64,000 nt of DNA from Paenibacillus antibioticophila (GTDB lineage Bacteria; Bacillota; Bacilli; Paenibacillales; Paenibacillaceae), in NCBI RefSeq assembly GCF_000455265.1, contig NZ_HG005139.1, forward strand, positions 307,495-371,494, given 5' to 3'. How positions within the stretch are numbered: position 1 is the stretch's first letter; every line of letters starts with the position of its first letter. Made by a program: the position numbers and the translations under genes. The notes below the pieces were generated by a model. That model was not told the origin of the DNA, ran no database searches, and saw only the letters and a list, made by a program, of their open reading frames with translations. This document shows positions 26,486 through 33,861 of this stretch, piece after piece.

Positions 26486-26989
26486 ATGAGACTAGCTAAA
26501 AACAGGGCGGATGCAGATTATATTTTTGAAGCGGGCAGTCTGGAGGAGACGGAAATGCTGGCGGCTTATTTGGCGCGCCGATCGAAGGCAGGAACTGTGA
26601 TTGCGCTGGACGGGGATCTCGGCGCAGGGAAGACAGCCTTCTCCCAATTGTTTGCAAAGCATCTTCAGGTGCGGGATACGGTGAACAGCCCGACGTTTAC
26701 GCTGATTAAAGAATATGAAGGACGCCTTAAGCTGTATCATATGGATGTGTATCGCCTCTCCCTGGAGGAGGCTGATGAGTTGGGGCTGGACGAGTATTTT
26801 TATGGTGAGGGAGTCTCTCTGGTGGAGTGGGCCAGCATAATCGAAGAGATTCTTCCTCCAGAGCTGCTGGAAATTTATATCGAGACAGAATCCGCTGCTA
26901 CCCGGAAATTTTATTTGATTGGCCATGGACAACCCTATGAGGCATGGGTTCATAGCCTGCGAGAGAATGGAGTCATGCTGCATGAATAA
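26486..26989 (+). CDS. tsaE: tRNA t6A synthesis ATPase TsaE
   Basis: 167 residues. Walker A is DGDLGAGKTAFSQ with Lys49; SPTFTLIKEYEG (switch region) and YHMDVYRL with LVEWASIIEE are the family hallmarks. TsaE powers the TsaB-TsaD complex that makes threonylcarbamoyl-adenosine at position 37 of tRNAs reading ANN codons. First gene of a four-gene operon tsaE-tsaB-rimI-tsaD. Its stop overlaps the tsaB start by 8 bp. Confidence 0.95.
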   Translation: MRLAKNRADADYIFEAGSLEETEMLAAYLARRSKAGTVIALDGDLGAGKTAFSQLFAKHLQVRDTVNSPTFTLIKEYEGRLKLYHMDVYRLSLEEADELGLDEYFYGEGVSLVEWASIIEEILPPELLEIYIETESAATRKFYLIGHGQPYEAWVHSLRENGVMLHE

Positions 26990-27869
26990 GATACATCAAC
27001 CGGCTGCGGAGCCCGCTGGAGCCCGCCGCCTGCTCGCCTTTGACACCTCGACCTCCTCTTTGGCGGTTGCGGTGATGGAAGGGGGAAGCTTGCTGGCGGA
27101 GCATCATCTTCACGCCGAGCGCAATCACTCGGCGGTGCTGATCAGCGCGATCCAGGAGGCGCTGGACAAGGCCGGCATCCATAAATCGATGCTGGACGGC
27201 ATTGCCGTCGGCCTCGGCCCCGGCTCCTATACAGGAGCACGGATTGCCGTTACGACGGCGAAGACGCTCGCCTGGGCGCTGAAATTGCCGGTCTACGGCA
27301 TATCGAGCCTGGAGGCGCTGGCGCTGGGTGGCTGGGCGCGTGCCGCGGGCCAGACTGTGGCGGCGCTGGGCGCAAGCGCCGCAGGCTGCGGCGGGCGGTC
27401 TGCTGCGAATGCATCGCAGAACGCCGCCGAGGTGCTTGTCAGCGGGGACTGGATTGTCCCGCTGATGGATGCGCGGCGCGGCCAGGTATATACCGCGCTG
27501 TTCACGGCGAAGCCGGGCCGGATGCCGGAGCGTCTGGCATCCGACGGCATTCGCCTGATGGTGAGCTGGATGAGCGAGCTCGCCGGACGACTGGAGGCGG
27601 CCGCGCCGGAAGAGCGGCCCGCCCGAATCTGGATCGTGGGCGAGACGGAGGCGGGGAAGGCGCAGCACCACTCTGAGGCGGCCCGCGAGGTATTGGGTCC
27701 GCATGCAGGTGAAACGCTGCAGGTGTTCCCTTATGAGCTTGAAGGAGGCTGGGTCGGACTTGCGGGCTTGCGCCGCAGCCTCCTTGGAGATAGCGATCAG
27801 CTTCATACATTGGAGCCTAATTATACACAGCTTGCAGAGGCCGAAGCCAAGCGCCTTGGCAAGGGATAG
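26982..27869 (+). CDS. tsaB: tRNA t6A synthesis scaffold protein TsaB
   Basis: 295 residues from the ATG at 26982, inside the end of tsaE. LLAFDTSTSSLAVAVMEGG and GIAVGLGPGSYTGARIAVTTAKTLAW are the ASKHA-fold signatures of TsaB; the ATP-binding residues of TsaD are absent as expected. A segment around 120-145 (AAGQTVAALGASAAGCGGRSAANASQN) is longer than in most relatives. The coding region is markedly richer in GC than its neighbours. It dimerises with TsaD and bridges to TsaE. Confidence 0.92.
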   Translation: MNKIHQPAAEPAGARRLLAFDTSTSSLAVAVMEGGSLLAEHHLHAERNHSAVLISAIQEALDKAGIHKSMLDGIAVGLGPGSYTGARIAVTTAKTLAWALKLPVYGISSLEALALGGWARAAGQTVAALGASAAGCGGRSAANASQNAAEVLVSGDWIVPLMDARRGQVYTALFTAKPGRMPERLASDGIRLMVSWMSELAGRLEAAAPEERPARIWIVGETEAGKAQHHSEAAREVLGPHAGETLQVFPYELEGGWVGLAGLRRSLLGDSDQLHTLEPNYTQLAEAEAKRLGKG

Positions 27870-27882
27870 GGGGACGTTGCAG

Positions 27883-28410
27883 ATGGCGATCCATAACGAG
27901 AACGAGACAACACCTGCAGGTTCCGTGTCGATCCGTAAAATGACCCTGGAAGATATTCCGGACATTATGATTATTGAGCACGAGTCCTTCACGCTGCCTT
28001 GGAGCGAGGAAGCCTTTCGCAACGAGCTAACCATGAATCATTTCGCGAAATATTTGGTCATGGAGCTGGACGGAAAGCCCGTTGCTTATGCGGGAATGTG
28101 GACGATTGTGGATGAAGCGCACATTACTAACATTGCGGTTCGTACCGCCCATCGCGGACAGGGCTTGGGAGAAGCACTGCTGCTTCAACTGATCCAGCTG
28201 GCGATGGAGTACCGCATCGAACGCATGACGCTTGAAGTACGGGAATCCAATCTGGTCGCTCAAGCACTTTATCGCAAGCTTGGCTTTGAACCGGCGGGCA
28301 TCCGTAAAGCCTATTATTCCGATAATCAAGAAGATGCCGTCATTATGTGGTGCGAGCTGCCGGAGCAACTGGTTTGGGAAGAGGAAGGAAGCGAAGAGAT
28401 CGATGAATGA
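27883..28410 (+). CDS. rimI: Ribosomal protein S18 alanine N-acetyltransferase
   Basis: 175 residues, GNAT fold. HITNIAVRTAHRGQGLGEALL is the acetyl-CoA loop; the MTLEVRESNLVAQALYRKLGFEPAGIRKAYYSDNQEDAVIMW end is the RimI hallmark with the tyrosine pair. It acetylates the N-terminal alanine of S18. Chosen start ATG 27883 follows GGGGGACG. Upstream in-frame sequence lies inside tsaB. The stop overlaps the tsaD start. Confidence 0.93.
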   Translation: MAIHNENETTPAGSVSIRKMTLEDIPDIMIIEHESFTLPWSEEAFRNELTMNHFAKYLVMELDGKPVAYAGMWTIVDEAHITNIAVRTAHRGQGLGEALLLQLIQLAMEYRIERMTLEVRESNLVAQALYRKLGFEPAGIRKAYYSDNQEDAVIMWCELPEQLVWEEEGSEEIDE

Positions 28411-29437
28411 GCAACAACAGGAATGCTATATTTTAGCAGTGGAGACAAGCTGTGATGAGACTTCCGTTGCCGTGGTCAAGAACGGCACGGAGGTGCTGTC
28501 CAATTTGATCGCAAGCCAGATTGAGACCCACAAGGCATTCGGAGGCGTTGTTCCCGAGGTGGCTTCCCGCAAGCATGTCGAGAATATTACCATCATGCTG
28601 GAGGAAGCGATAGAACAGGCGGGAATCGCTCCCGAGAAGCTGTCTGCCATAACGGTGACAGAAGGGCCTGGTCTGGTTGGTGCGCTGCTTGTGGGGATTA
28701 TGGCGGCGAAAAGCCTTGCTTTTGCCCTCGACAAGCCCTTAATCGGAACACATCATATTGCAGGACATATCTATGCCAACCGGCTGGTGGGAGAGATTCA
28801 CTATCCTGCCCTCGCCCTTGTCGTCTCAGGCGGTCATACCGAGCTTGTGCTTATGGAGCAGGAAGGAAGCTTTAAATTGCTAGGCCGCACGCGGGACGAT
28901 GCCGTCGGGGAAGCGTACGATAAGGTTGCTCGGGCACTCGGGTTTCCCTATCCCGGCGGGCCGCATGTAGACAAGCTGGCGATGGAATCCCGGACATGCG
29001 AGGGCATGCCTCGGGCTTGGCTTGAGCCGGATTCATATGATTTCAGCTTCAGCGGCCTGAAGTCGGCGGTGCTGAATGCAGTAAATCAGCATCGGATGAA
29101 AGGTGAGGAAGGCTATGAGGCAGGGATTGCCAGAGGCTTTCAGGAATCGGTCATTGAGGTTGTAGTTGAGAAGGCGGTTCGGGCCGTGAAAGCCTGCGGC
29201 GCCGTGCAGCTCCTGCTGTGCGGCGGTGTAGCGGCGAACAGAGGTCTTCGACAAGCATTGACCGAGCGCTGCGAGAAGGAGCAAATACCGCTTACGATCC
29301 CGCCGCATCGTTATTGCACAGATAATGCCGCCATGATCGGCGCTGCCGCCTATCTGAAGTACAAGCAAGGCTTGTATTCCGGTCTGGAGCTAAAGGCTGA
29401 GGCTTCCATGTCTCTGGAGGCATGGGCGGTAAGATGA
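28403..29437 (+). CDS. tsaD: tRNA N6-threonylcarbamoyladenosine transferase TsaD
   Basis: 344 residues from the ATG at 28403, which overlaps the rimI stop. ILAVETSCDETSVAVV opens the ASKHA fold; THHIAGHIYANRL (His118, His122) binds the metal; DDAVGEAYDKVARALGFPYPGGP, FSFSGLKSAV and LLCGGVAANRGLR follow in the correct order. TsaD transfers the threonylcarbamoyl group from its adenylate to A37 of tRNA. Essential last gene of the t6A operon. Confidence 0.96.
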   Translation: MNEQQQECYILAVETSCDETSVAVVKNGTEVLSNLIASQIETHKAFGGVVPEVASRKHVENITIMLEEAIEQAGIAPEKLSAITVTEGPGLVGALLVGIMAAKSLAFALDKPLIGTHHIAGHIYANRLVGEIHYPALALVVSGGHTELVLMEQEGSFKLLGRTRDDAVGEAYDKVARALGFPYPGGPHVDKLAMESRTCEGMPRAWLEPDSYDFSFSGLKSAVLNAVNQHRMKGEEGYEAGIARGFQESVIEVVVEKAVRAVKACGAVQLLLCGGVAANRGLRQALTERCEKEQIPLTIPPHRYCTDNAAMIGAAAYLKYKQGLYSGLELKAEASMSLEAWAVR

Positions 29438-29590
29438 CCGGGGACAAGGACATCCGTTCTTTTCACCGGAGTTACCCCTGGTGAATCACGAAAATAAGTG
29501 CAAAAAAGCATTAAAATGAGCAGAGTCGGCTGCTGTCGAGCTAAATAAGTGACCTCTTGCAGTTAAATCTCTCTTTAAAAGCAAACAAAC

Positions 29591-29635
29591 AAAAAAAGTC
29601 GGCGGAAAACACAAGGTTTTCCGCCCGACTTTTTT
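29591..29635 (+). terminator. Terminator of the tsaE-tsaD operon
   Basis: AAAAAAGTCGGcGGAAAAC and GTTTTCCgCCCGACTTTTTT make a stem of about 18 bp with a 5-base loop and a T run. It lies 150 bp after the tsaD stop; the bases between hold an AGTGCAAAAAAGCATTAAAA motif shared with the 15.4-kb tandem repeat. Confidence 0.9.
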
Positions 29636-29641
29636 GACTTG

Positions 29642-29839
29642 CTATATAAGTTGAACTAAAGAACTGCACAGAAAAGGCATGAGTGTAAAGTGTTCTGTAG
29701 AAGCGATAGCGTTCGCCTTTGAGAGCGAATTTCTTCCTTTACATGGCCAATTCAATCCAAGAAATCCGCGAACAACAGCGATCGTAAGAATACTTTACAC
29801 GTTGCCTCCTGTGTATAATCATTAGTTCAACTTATATAG
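29642..29839. mobile_element. MITE-like element, best-preserved copy (198 bp)
   Basis: Perfect 18-bp terminal inverted repeats CTATATAAGTTGAACTAA (29642-29659) and its complement (29822-29839). Inside lie a second inverted block (GGCATGAGTGTAAAGTGTTC against GAATACTTTACACGTTGCC) and GCGTTCGCCTTTGAGAGCG with ATCCGCGAACAACAGCGATCG. It has no coding capacity. Related copies or remnants lie at 7911, 17204, 19149, 20131, 52821, 53723 and 63711. Confidence 0.8.
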
Positions 29840-29854
29840 ACACCCTTTATTATG

Positions 29855-30349
29855 TTACCAGGACTTGAAGGTGACTTCTTCCTTTTGAGTATTTTGTCCT
29901 TTAGAGGCGGGCGGCGTACTCTGAGTTTCGGTTTTCAACTCCGATGCTGCTGCGGCTTCTTTCTTGGATGCCTCGTCTTGTACGGGGGCTCCGTTTCCGC
30001 CAGCCATACGGCTAGTTCCTTCAAAGATACTGCCTTCTTCAATCGAGATCGAAGCGGCGGACATATTTCCGAACAGCTTGCCCTTTGCCGTAATCGACAG
30101 CTTGCTCCGAGCCTGAATATTTCCATTCACTGTCCCGGCGATGATGACGTTCCTCGCAAAAATATTGGATTGAACGACCCCCTTTTCGCCAATGGTAACA
30201 TCGCCCTCGCATTCAATGTCGCCGATGATTTGTCCTTCAACTCTTACGCCTGCCGCGGACTTGATCTTTCCTTCGAATACGCTTCCTTCGCCGATTAAAG
30301 TATCCGTAGTGTTAGGATCGACTTTAGCGGCTTTATTATTTTTAAACAT
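29855..30349 (-). CDS. Bactofilin (polymer-forming cytoskeletal protein), copy 2
   Basis: 164 residues. A short basic N-terminus (MFKNNKAAKVDPNTTDTLIGEGSVFEGKIKSA), a beta-helix core with repeating RVEGQIIGDIECEGDVTIGEKGVVQSNIFARNVIIAGTVNGNI, and a low-complexity polar tail. It begins two bases after the stop of the M23 peptidase gene, so the two are translated together. It is paralogous to 20305-20763 but distinct in both tails, so the two modules diverged long ago or were acquired separately. Confidence 0.92.
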   Translation of the reverse strand: MFKNNKAAKVDPNTTDTLIGEGSVFEGKIKSAAGVRVEGQIIGDIECEGDVTIGEKGVVQSNIFARNVIIAGTVNGNIQARSKLSITAKGKLFGNMSAASISIEEGSIFEGTSRMAGGNGAPVQDEASKKEAAAASELKTETQSTPPASKGQNTQKEEVTFKSW

Positions 30350-30351
30350 CG

Positions 30352-31368
30352 TTATTCATCCTCTCCCGGAATGGTTAAATAGTTAATGGGATCAACAGGG
30401 GTTCCTTGCTTAATGACTTCAAAATGAAGGTGCGGGCCAGTGCTCCGTCCGGTGGAGCCGAGCAGTGCTATGATATCCCCCTGCTTGACGGTATCCCCTT
30501 TGCTGACGCTGATCTCCTTCAAATGCATATAATTCGTCTTCACTCCGGAAGGATGAGAGATGGTAATATAATTGCCTCTGGCGGAGCTATAGCCTGTATC
30601 CGTGACGGTTCCATGCGCAGCGGCATAGATCGGATCTCCGGATGGGCCGCCTATGTCGATTCCGTTGTGGGACGTCAGGGTGCCATTGAAGGGATCTCTC
30701 CGCGTGCCGAAGGTAGAGGTAATACGGACAGATTCTGTCGGCCAATACGTAGGCAGAATCGTCATCATTTCTTTGTATTTCTTTAAATTAGTCTTGGTTT
30801 GCTCCATGCGGCTCTGCAGCTCGGGCATTTCCTCGAGCGAGGAACTGATGCTCAGCTTCGTCTCCTCAATGAGCATGCTGACCTCTTCATCTGACAGCGG
30901 GATCGCTTCCCCGCCTACTCCGCCTTCTATATCTGCATGCTCCATCGTCTTATCGGAGTCGGTAAGAATATTGCCGGTGCCGGATGATTTGCGGCCGCCG
31001 CTGGTAATGGCCTTCATATCGGCTTCGAGCTGCTCAAGCTCCGCCATCTTCGATTCAATTGTCTTTGACTTCTCGGATAAGTCCATTAGTTCAGTCAGCA
31101 GTTCGTCGATTGCTTGCTCTTTATTGGCGACCGTGCTCTCCAGCCGATTGGTCGAGGTTGATAATTCGGCCTTCAAGCTTACAATTCGGCCCGTGTGCTG
31201 ACGGTTCATGATCATCAGCATCATTAGCATACCAAGCATGACAAGCAAAATGGCCGCTAAAGTGATCATGGAAAAAGAGCGCATGTTGAATCGGAATACC
31301 GGGCTGGTTCCTTCGGGTACGATGAGCACGGTATACTTCTTGTTCTTAGGTCTTAACTTGAGCTTCAT
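30352..31368 (-). CDS. M23 family (LytM-type) peptidase with coiled coil, copy 2
   Basis: 338 residues from the ATG at 31368 (GGAGGATCAA before it; the open frame to 31488 has no better site). Cytoplasmic MKLKLRPKNKKYTVLIVPEGTSPVFRF, a membrane helix rich in Met (MITLAAILLVMLGMLMMLMIM), coiled coil (about 80-190), then the M23 domain with SHNGIDIGGPSGDPIYAAAHGTV and GPHLHFEV intact, so zinc binding is likely. Same design as 20784-21803. It is divergent from the actin-like gene at 31592, which suggests that the actin-like protein, peptidase and bactofilin act in one envelope-shaping process (inference). Confidence 0.93.
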   Translation of the reverse strand: MKLKLRPKNKKYTVLIVPEGTSPVFRFNMRSFSMITLAAILLVMLGMLMMLMIMNRQHTGRIVSLKAELSTSTNRLESTVANKEQAIDELLTELMDLSEKSKTIESKMAELEQLEADMKAITSGGRKSSGTGNILTDSDKTMEHADIEGGVGGEAIPLSDEEVSMLIEETKLSISSSLEEMPELQSRMEQTKTNLKKYKEMMTILPTYWPTESVRITSTFGTRRDPFNGTLTSHNGIDIGGPSGDPIYAAAHGTVTDTGYSSARGNYITISHPSGVKTNYMHLKEISVSKGDTVKQGDIIALLGSTGRSTGPHLHFEVIKQGTPVDPINYLTIPGEDE

Positions 31369-31591
31369 TTGATCCTCCTGAAATCCTAAAATCCTCCAAA
31401 AACTTCTCCAGTCAATAGTCCAAAGGTATTTATTCGGCAAAACCATCCAAATCCCTCCTGAAATCAAAAAAAATGTACTCAAAATCACATAATCCAGAAG
31501 GAATCTGTCGCATTGTAGCGAAATCAGTTGTATCGTGTCTTCCTTGGCTAGATTTGGATATGGATATTTTTAGATTGAAGAGGAGGTAATT

Positions 31592-32692
31592 ATGATTAAA
31601 ATAGCCGGTATTGATGTGGGGAATGATAGCGTCAAGGTCGTCGTGGACGGCTCGTCCCGTCCGATATTAATCCCTAGCATTGTTTCCCCGGGATATGAAA
31701 GACATATTTTGCAAGAAGAGGATTCTCCTTTGAAGGCGCTGGATGTACAGATTCGCAGTCCTAAGCTGAAGAGAAGCAATCAGCGGTATTTTGTTGGACT
31801 GCTGGCTATGGAGGATCAGGATAATTCCGAGCTGGAGGAAACGGATAACAAGGCGACCAGTGATCAGGCTCTGGTGGTTGCACTTACAGCTCTTGCTTAT
31901 GCAGCCCTGGCAGACCAGACCTACCCGGCTGCAGGAAGCCTGGAGGAAGTCGAGTATATTATCGGCACAGGTCTTCCGGTACGTTCGTTTGTAGCCTTTC
32001 ACAGTGCTTTTGAAGAGCGCCTGACCGGTGAACACGAAGTGGCGTTCTTATCTACACCGGGTCTTCGCGGACGTACAGTTCGGATTACCATCCGACGTGT
32101 GGTGGTATCCGTCGAAGGGGCCGCTGCCCTGTATCATCTGGCGACAAATGATCAATTGCAGGTGAACAATGATGAGATACATAACGGCTGCATCGGAATT
32201 TGTGAGATCGGTGCGCTAACCACTGATTTTCCGGTGGTAAAGCGAATGAATATTGACAACCAATTCAGTACTGGCGAACAGTTTGGACTTGCCGCCTACC
32301 TGGATTCGATCATTCGGGATGTCGAGGATCAATTTGGCTATCGTTTTCCGAGCCGGGCTAAGCTCATCGGCAGAATCCGCAACCGGGAGTTTGCGATTCA
32401 GCGGGTAGGTGAAGGTAAAGCCGATATCCGGCCGATTGTAGATATGTATTTTAGCCGTGCAGCCCAAAAGCTGGTTGACCTGATCCGTAAACGGTGGAAG
32501 AAATATCCGGATATCGAGTGCTTCTACGTTCTTGGAGGCGGCGCTTCCGCCTTGCGTTCCTATATTATTGATGCAGCAGGCAGCATGAGGCTGAGATTCG
32601 AGGAAGACAGCGAAATGTTGAATGTTCATGGATATTTGAAGCTTGCCAAAAGTAAGTCAGGCTATTCTCAAAGCGGGGCGCCTGCCAATTAA
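31592..32692 (+). CDS. ParM/Alp-like actin family ATPase, chromosomal
   Basis: 366 residues. The N-terminal phosphate-1 loop is AGIDVGNDSVKVVVDG, the phosphate-2 region ICEIGALTTDFPVV and the adenosine loop FYVLGGGASALRSYI, in correct order for the ParM/StbA/Alp actin fold. Plasmid ParM pushes DNA copies apart, but no parR or parC-like iteron array is nearby and the gene lies among envelope genes, so a morphogenesis or chromosome-linked role is more likely. The start follows GAGGAGGTAATT. A hairpin terminator follows. Confidence 0.85.
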   Translation: MIKIAGIDVGNDSVKVVVDGSSRPILIPSIVSPGYERHILQEEDSPLKALDVQIRSPKLKRSNQRYFVGLLAMEDQDNSELEETDNKATSDQALVVALTALAYAALADQTYPAAGSLEEVEYIIGTGLPVRSFVAFHSAFEERLTGEHEVAFLSTPGLRGRTVRITIRRVVVSVEGAAALYHLATNDQLQVNNDEIHNGCIGICEIGALTTDFPVVKRMNIDNQFSTGEQFGLAAYLDSIIRDVEDQFGYRFPSRAKLIGRIRNREFAIQRVGEGKADIRPIVDMYFSRAAQKLVDLIRKRWKKYPDIECFYVLGGGASALRSYIIDAAGSMRLRFEEDSEMLNVHGYLKLAKSKSGYSQSGAPAN

Positions 32693-32722
32693 TCATCAAA
32701 AAAGAAGAGAAGTTTGTACTAA

Positions 32723-32760
32723 AGGAGACGGGCTGAATTTCGGGCTCGTCTTCTTATTAT
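32723..32760 (+). terminator. Terminator after the actin-like gene
   Basis: AAGGAGACGGGC pairs with GCTCGTCTTCTT (two G-U pairs, loop of 10), then ATTATT. The T run is weak, so termination may be partial. Confidence 0.6.
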
Positions 32761-32817
32761 TGAACACGGACTATGCAGCGAAAGGTTATAATAAATACCA
32801 GACAGGGAGTGATTGGT

Positions 32818-33618
32818 ATGCAAGAGATACAAGGTCAATTATTTACTCAATCAACAATATTGCAGGATTTAAAAGAGCTGGGAATCGAGTCAGGCATGAC
32901 ATTGATGGTTCATTCCTCCTTCAAGTCGTTAGGCTCATGGGTAGCTGGCGGGCCGGTGGCTGTAATCCTTGCGCTGGAGGAAGCGCTTGGGGAGACAGGC
33001 ACCCTTGTCATGCCGACGCACTCCAATGACCTTAGTGATCCGGAGGGCTGGAGCAACCCGCCCGTACCTTCGGAGTGGTGGGAGGAGATTCGCGAGCACA
33101 TGCCTCCTTATGATCCTCACTTGACACCGCTTTGGTTCATGGGGATTATTCCTGAACTGTTTCGCAAACAGGAGGGGACGATGCGAAGCGGTCATCCCCA
33201 TCATTCATTTGCGGCAAGAGGACCAAAGGCAGCCAGCCTTATTAGCGGCCATGCTCTTGCCTTCGGCTTGGGGGAGGATTCTCCGCTGGCCAGACTCTAT
33301 GATGCAGAGGGCTGGATTTTGCTGCTTGGTGTCGGTCATGGGAATAATACCTCGATTCATTTGGCAGAGTACCGGGCTGAGTTTTCGGGAAAAAAGCAAA
33401 TCCCTAATAAAGCACCCTTGCTTGTAGATGGGGTTAAGCAGTGGGTGGAGTTCCCTGATCTGGAGCTGAATTCGGATGATTTTGTAGTGATTGGAGAAGC
33501 ATTTGAGACCGAGACAAAGCAGGTCAGACGAGGGAAGGTCGCGGGTGCTGAAGCAATTCTTGTTCCGCAGCGGGCATTGGTCGATTATGCAGTAGGCTGG
33601 ATGGAGCGGAACCGGTAA
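32818..33618 (+). CDS. AAC(3)-family aminoglycoside N-acetyltransferase-like protein
   Basis: 266 residues from the ATG at 32818 (GGGAG eight bases before). The family marks are MVHSSFKSLGSWVAGGPVAVILALEEALGETGTLVMPTHSN, SGHPHHSFAARGPKA with the active-site His pair, and LLLGVGHGNNTSIHLAEYRA. Members acetylate the 3-amino group of 2-deoxystreptamine; many chromosomal homologues (such as YokD of Bacillus) have no resistance phenotype. Whether this one confers resistance cannot be read from sequence. Confidence 0.88.
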   Translation: MQEIQGQLFTQSTILQDLKELGIESGMTLMVHSSFKSLGSWVAGGPVAVILALEEALGETGTLVMPTHSNDLSDPEGWSNPPVPSEWWEEIREHMPPYDPHLTPLWFMGIIPELFRKQEGTMRSGHPHHSFAARGPKAASLISGHALAFGLGEDSPLARLYDAEGWILLLGVGHGNNTSIHLAEYRAEFSGKKQIPNKAPLLVDGVKQWVEFPDLELNSDDFVVIGEAFETETKQVRRGKVAGAEAILVPQRALVDYAVGWMERNR

Positions 33619-33643
33619 CTATGCCCCAATGTATTTGTCAAGA

Positions 33644-33785
33644 TGTGGACAAAGTTATCCACATACGTGTATGATTTTTATGAAAAACAGATGAAAGCTT
33701 GTCTGTCAGTGAGGGAAGCACTTTCTCGAAAAACACCTCATTTTTTTCAGAAAACTGTGGATAATGTGCATAAGTCGGTGGATAA
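33644..33785. promoter_or_regulatory. Cluster of DnaA-box-like sites
   Basis: Within 142 bp there are two perfect DnaA boxes (TTATCCACA at 33655-33663; TGTGGATAA at 33756-33764) and three with one mismatch (TGTGGACAA 33644, TGTGCATAA 33765, GGTGGATAA 33777). It lies between the AAC(3) gene and the MFS gene. No dnaA, dnaN or AT-rich unwinding stretch of oriC is nearby, so it would be a DnaA-titration or regulatory cluster, not the origin. Confidence 0.6.
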
Positions 33786-33823
33786 GCCATGAAAATCAGT
33801 TCATTTCCGGTTAAAACACGGAA

Positions 33824-33849
33824 AAAAGCGACCTTGCGAGGTCGCTTTT
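33824..33849. terminator. Bidirectional terminator
   Basis: AAAAGCGACCT-tgcg-AGGTCGCTTTT, an 11-bp perfect stem with A and T runs, placed between the convergent AAC(3) and MFS genes. Confidence 0.9.
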
Positions 33850-33861
33850 GTTGTGAATAAA

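Noticed and set aside
31592-32692. Plasmid partition system (ParMRC)
   Set aside because: Only the actin-like gene is present; no parR and no iteron centromere are seen, and the surroundings are chromosomal housekeeping and envelope genes.
33644-33785. Replication origin (oriC)
   Set aside because: DnaA boxes are present, but no dnaA/dnaN genes, no AT-rich unwinding tract and no other origin genes are near.
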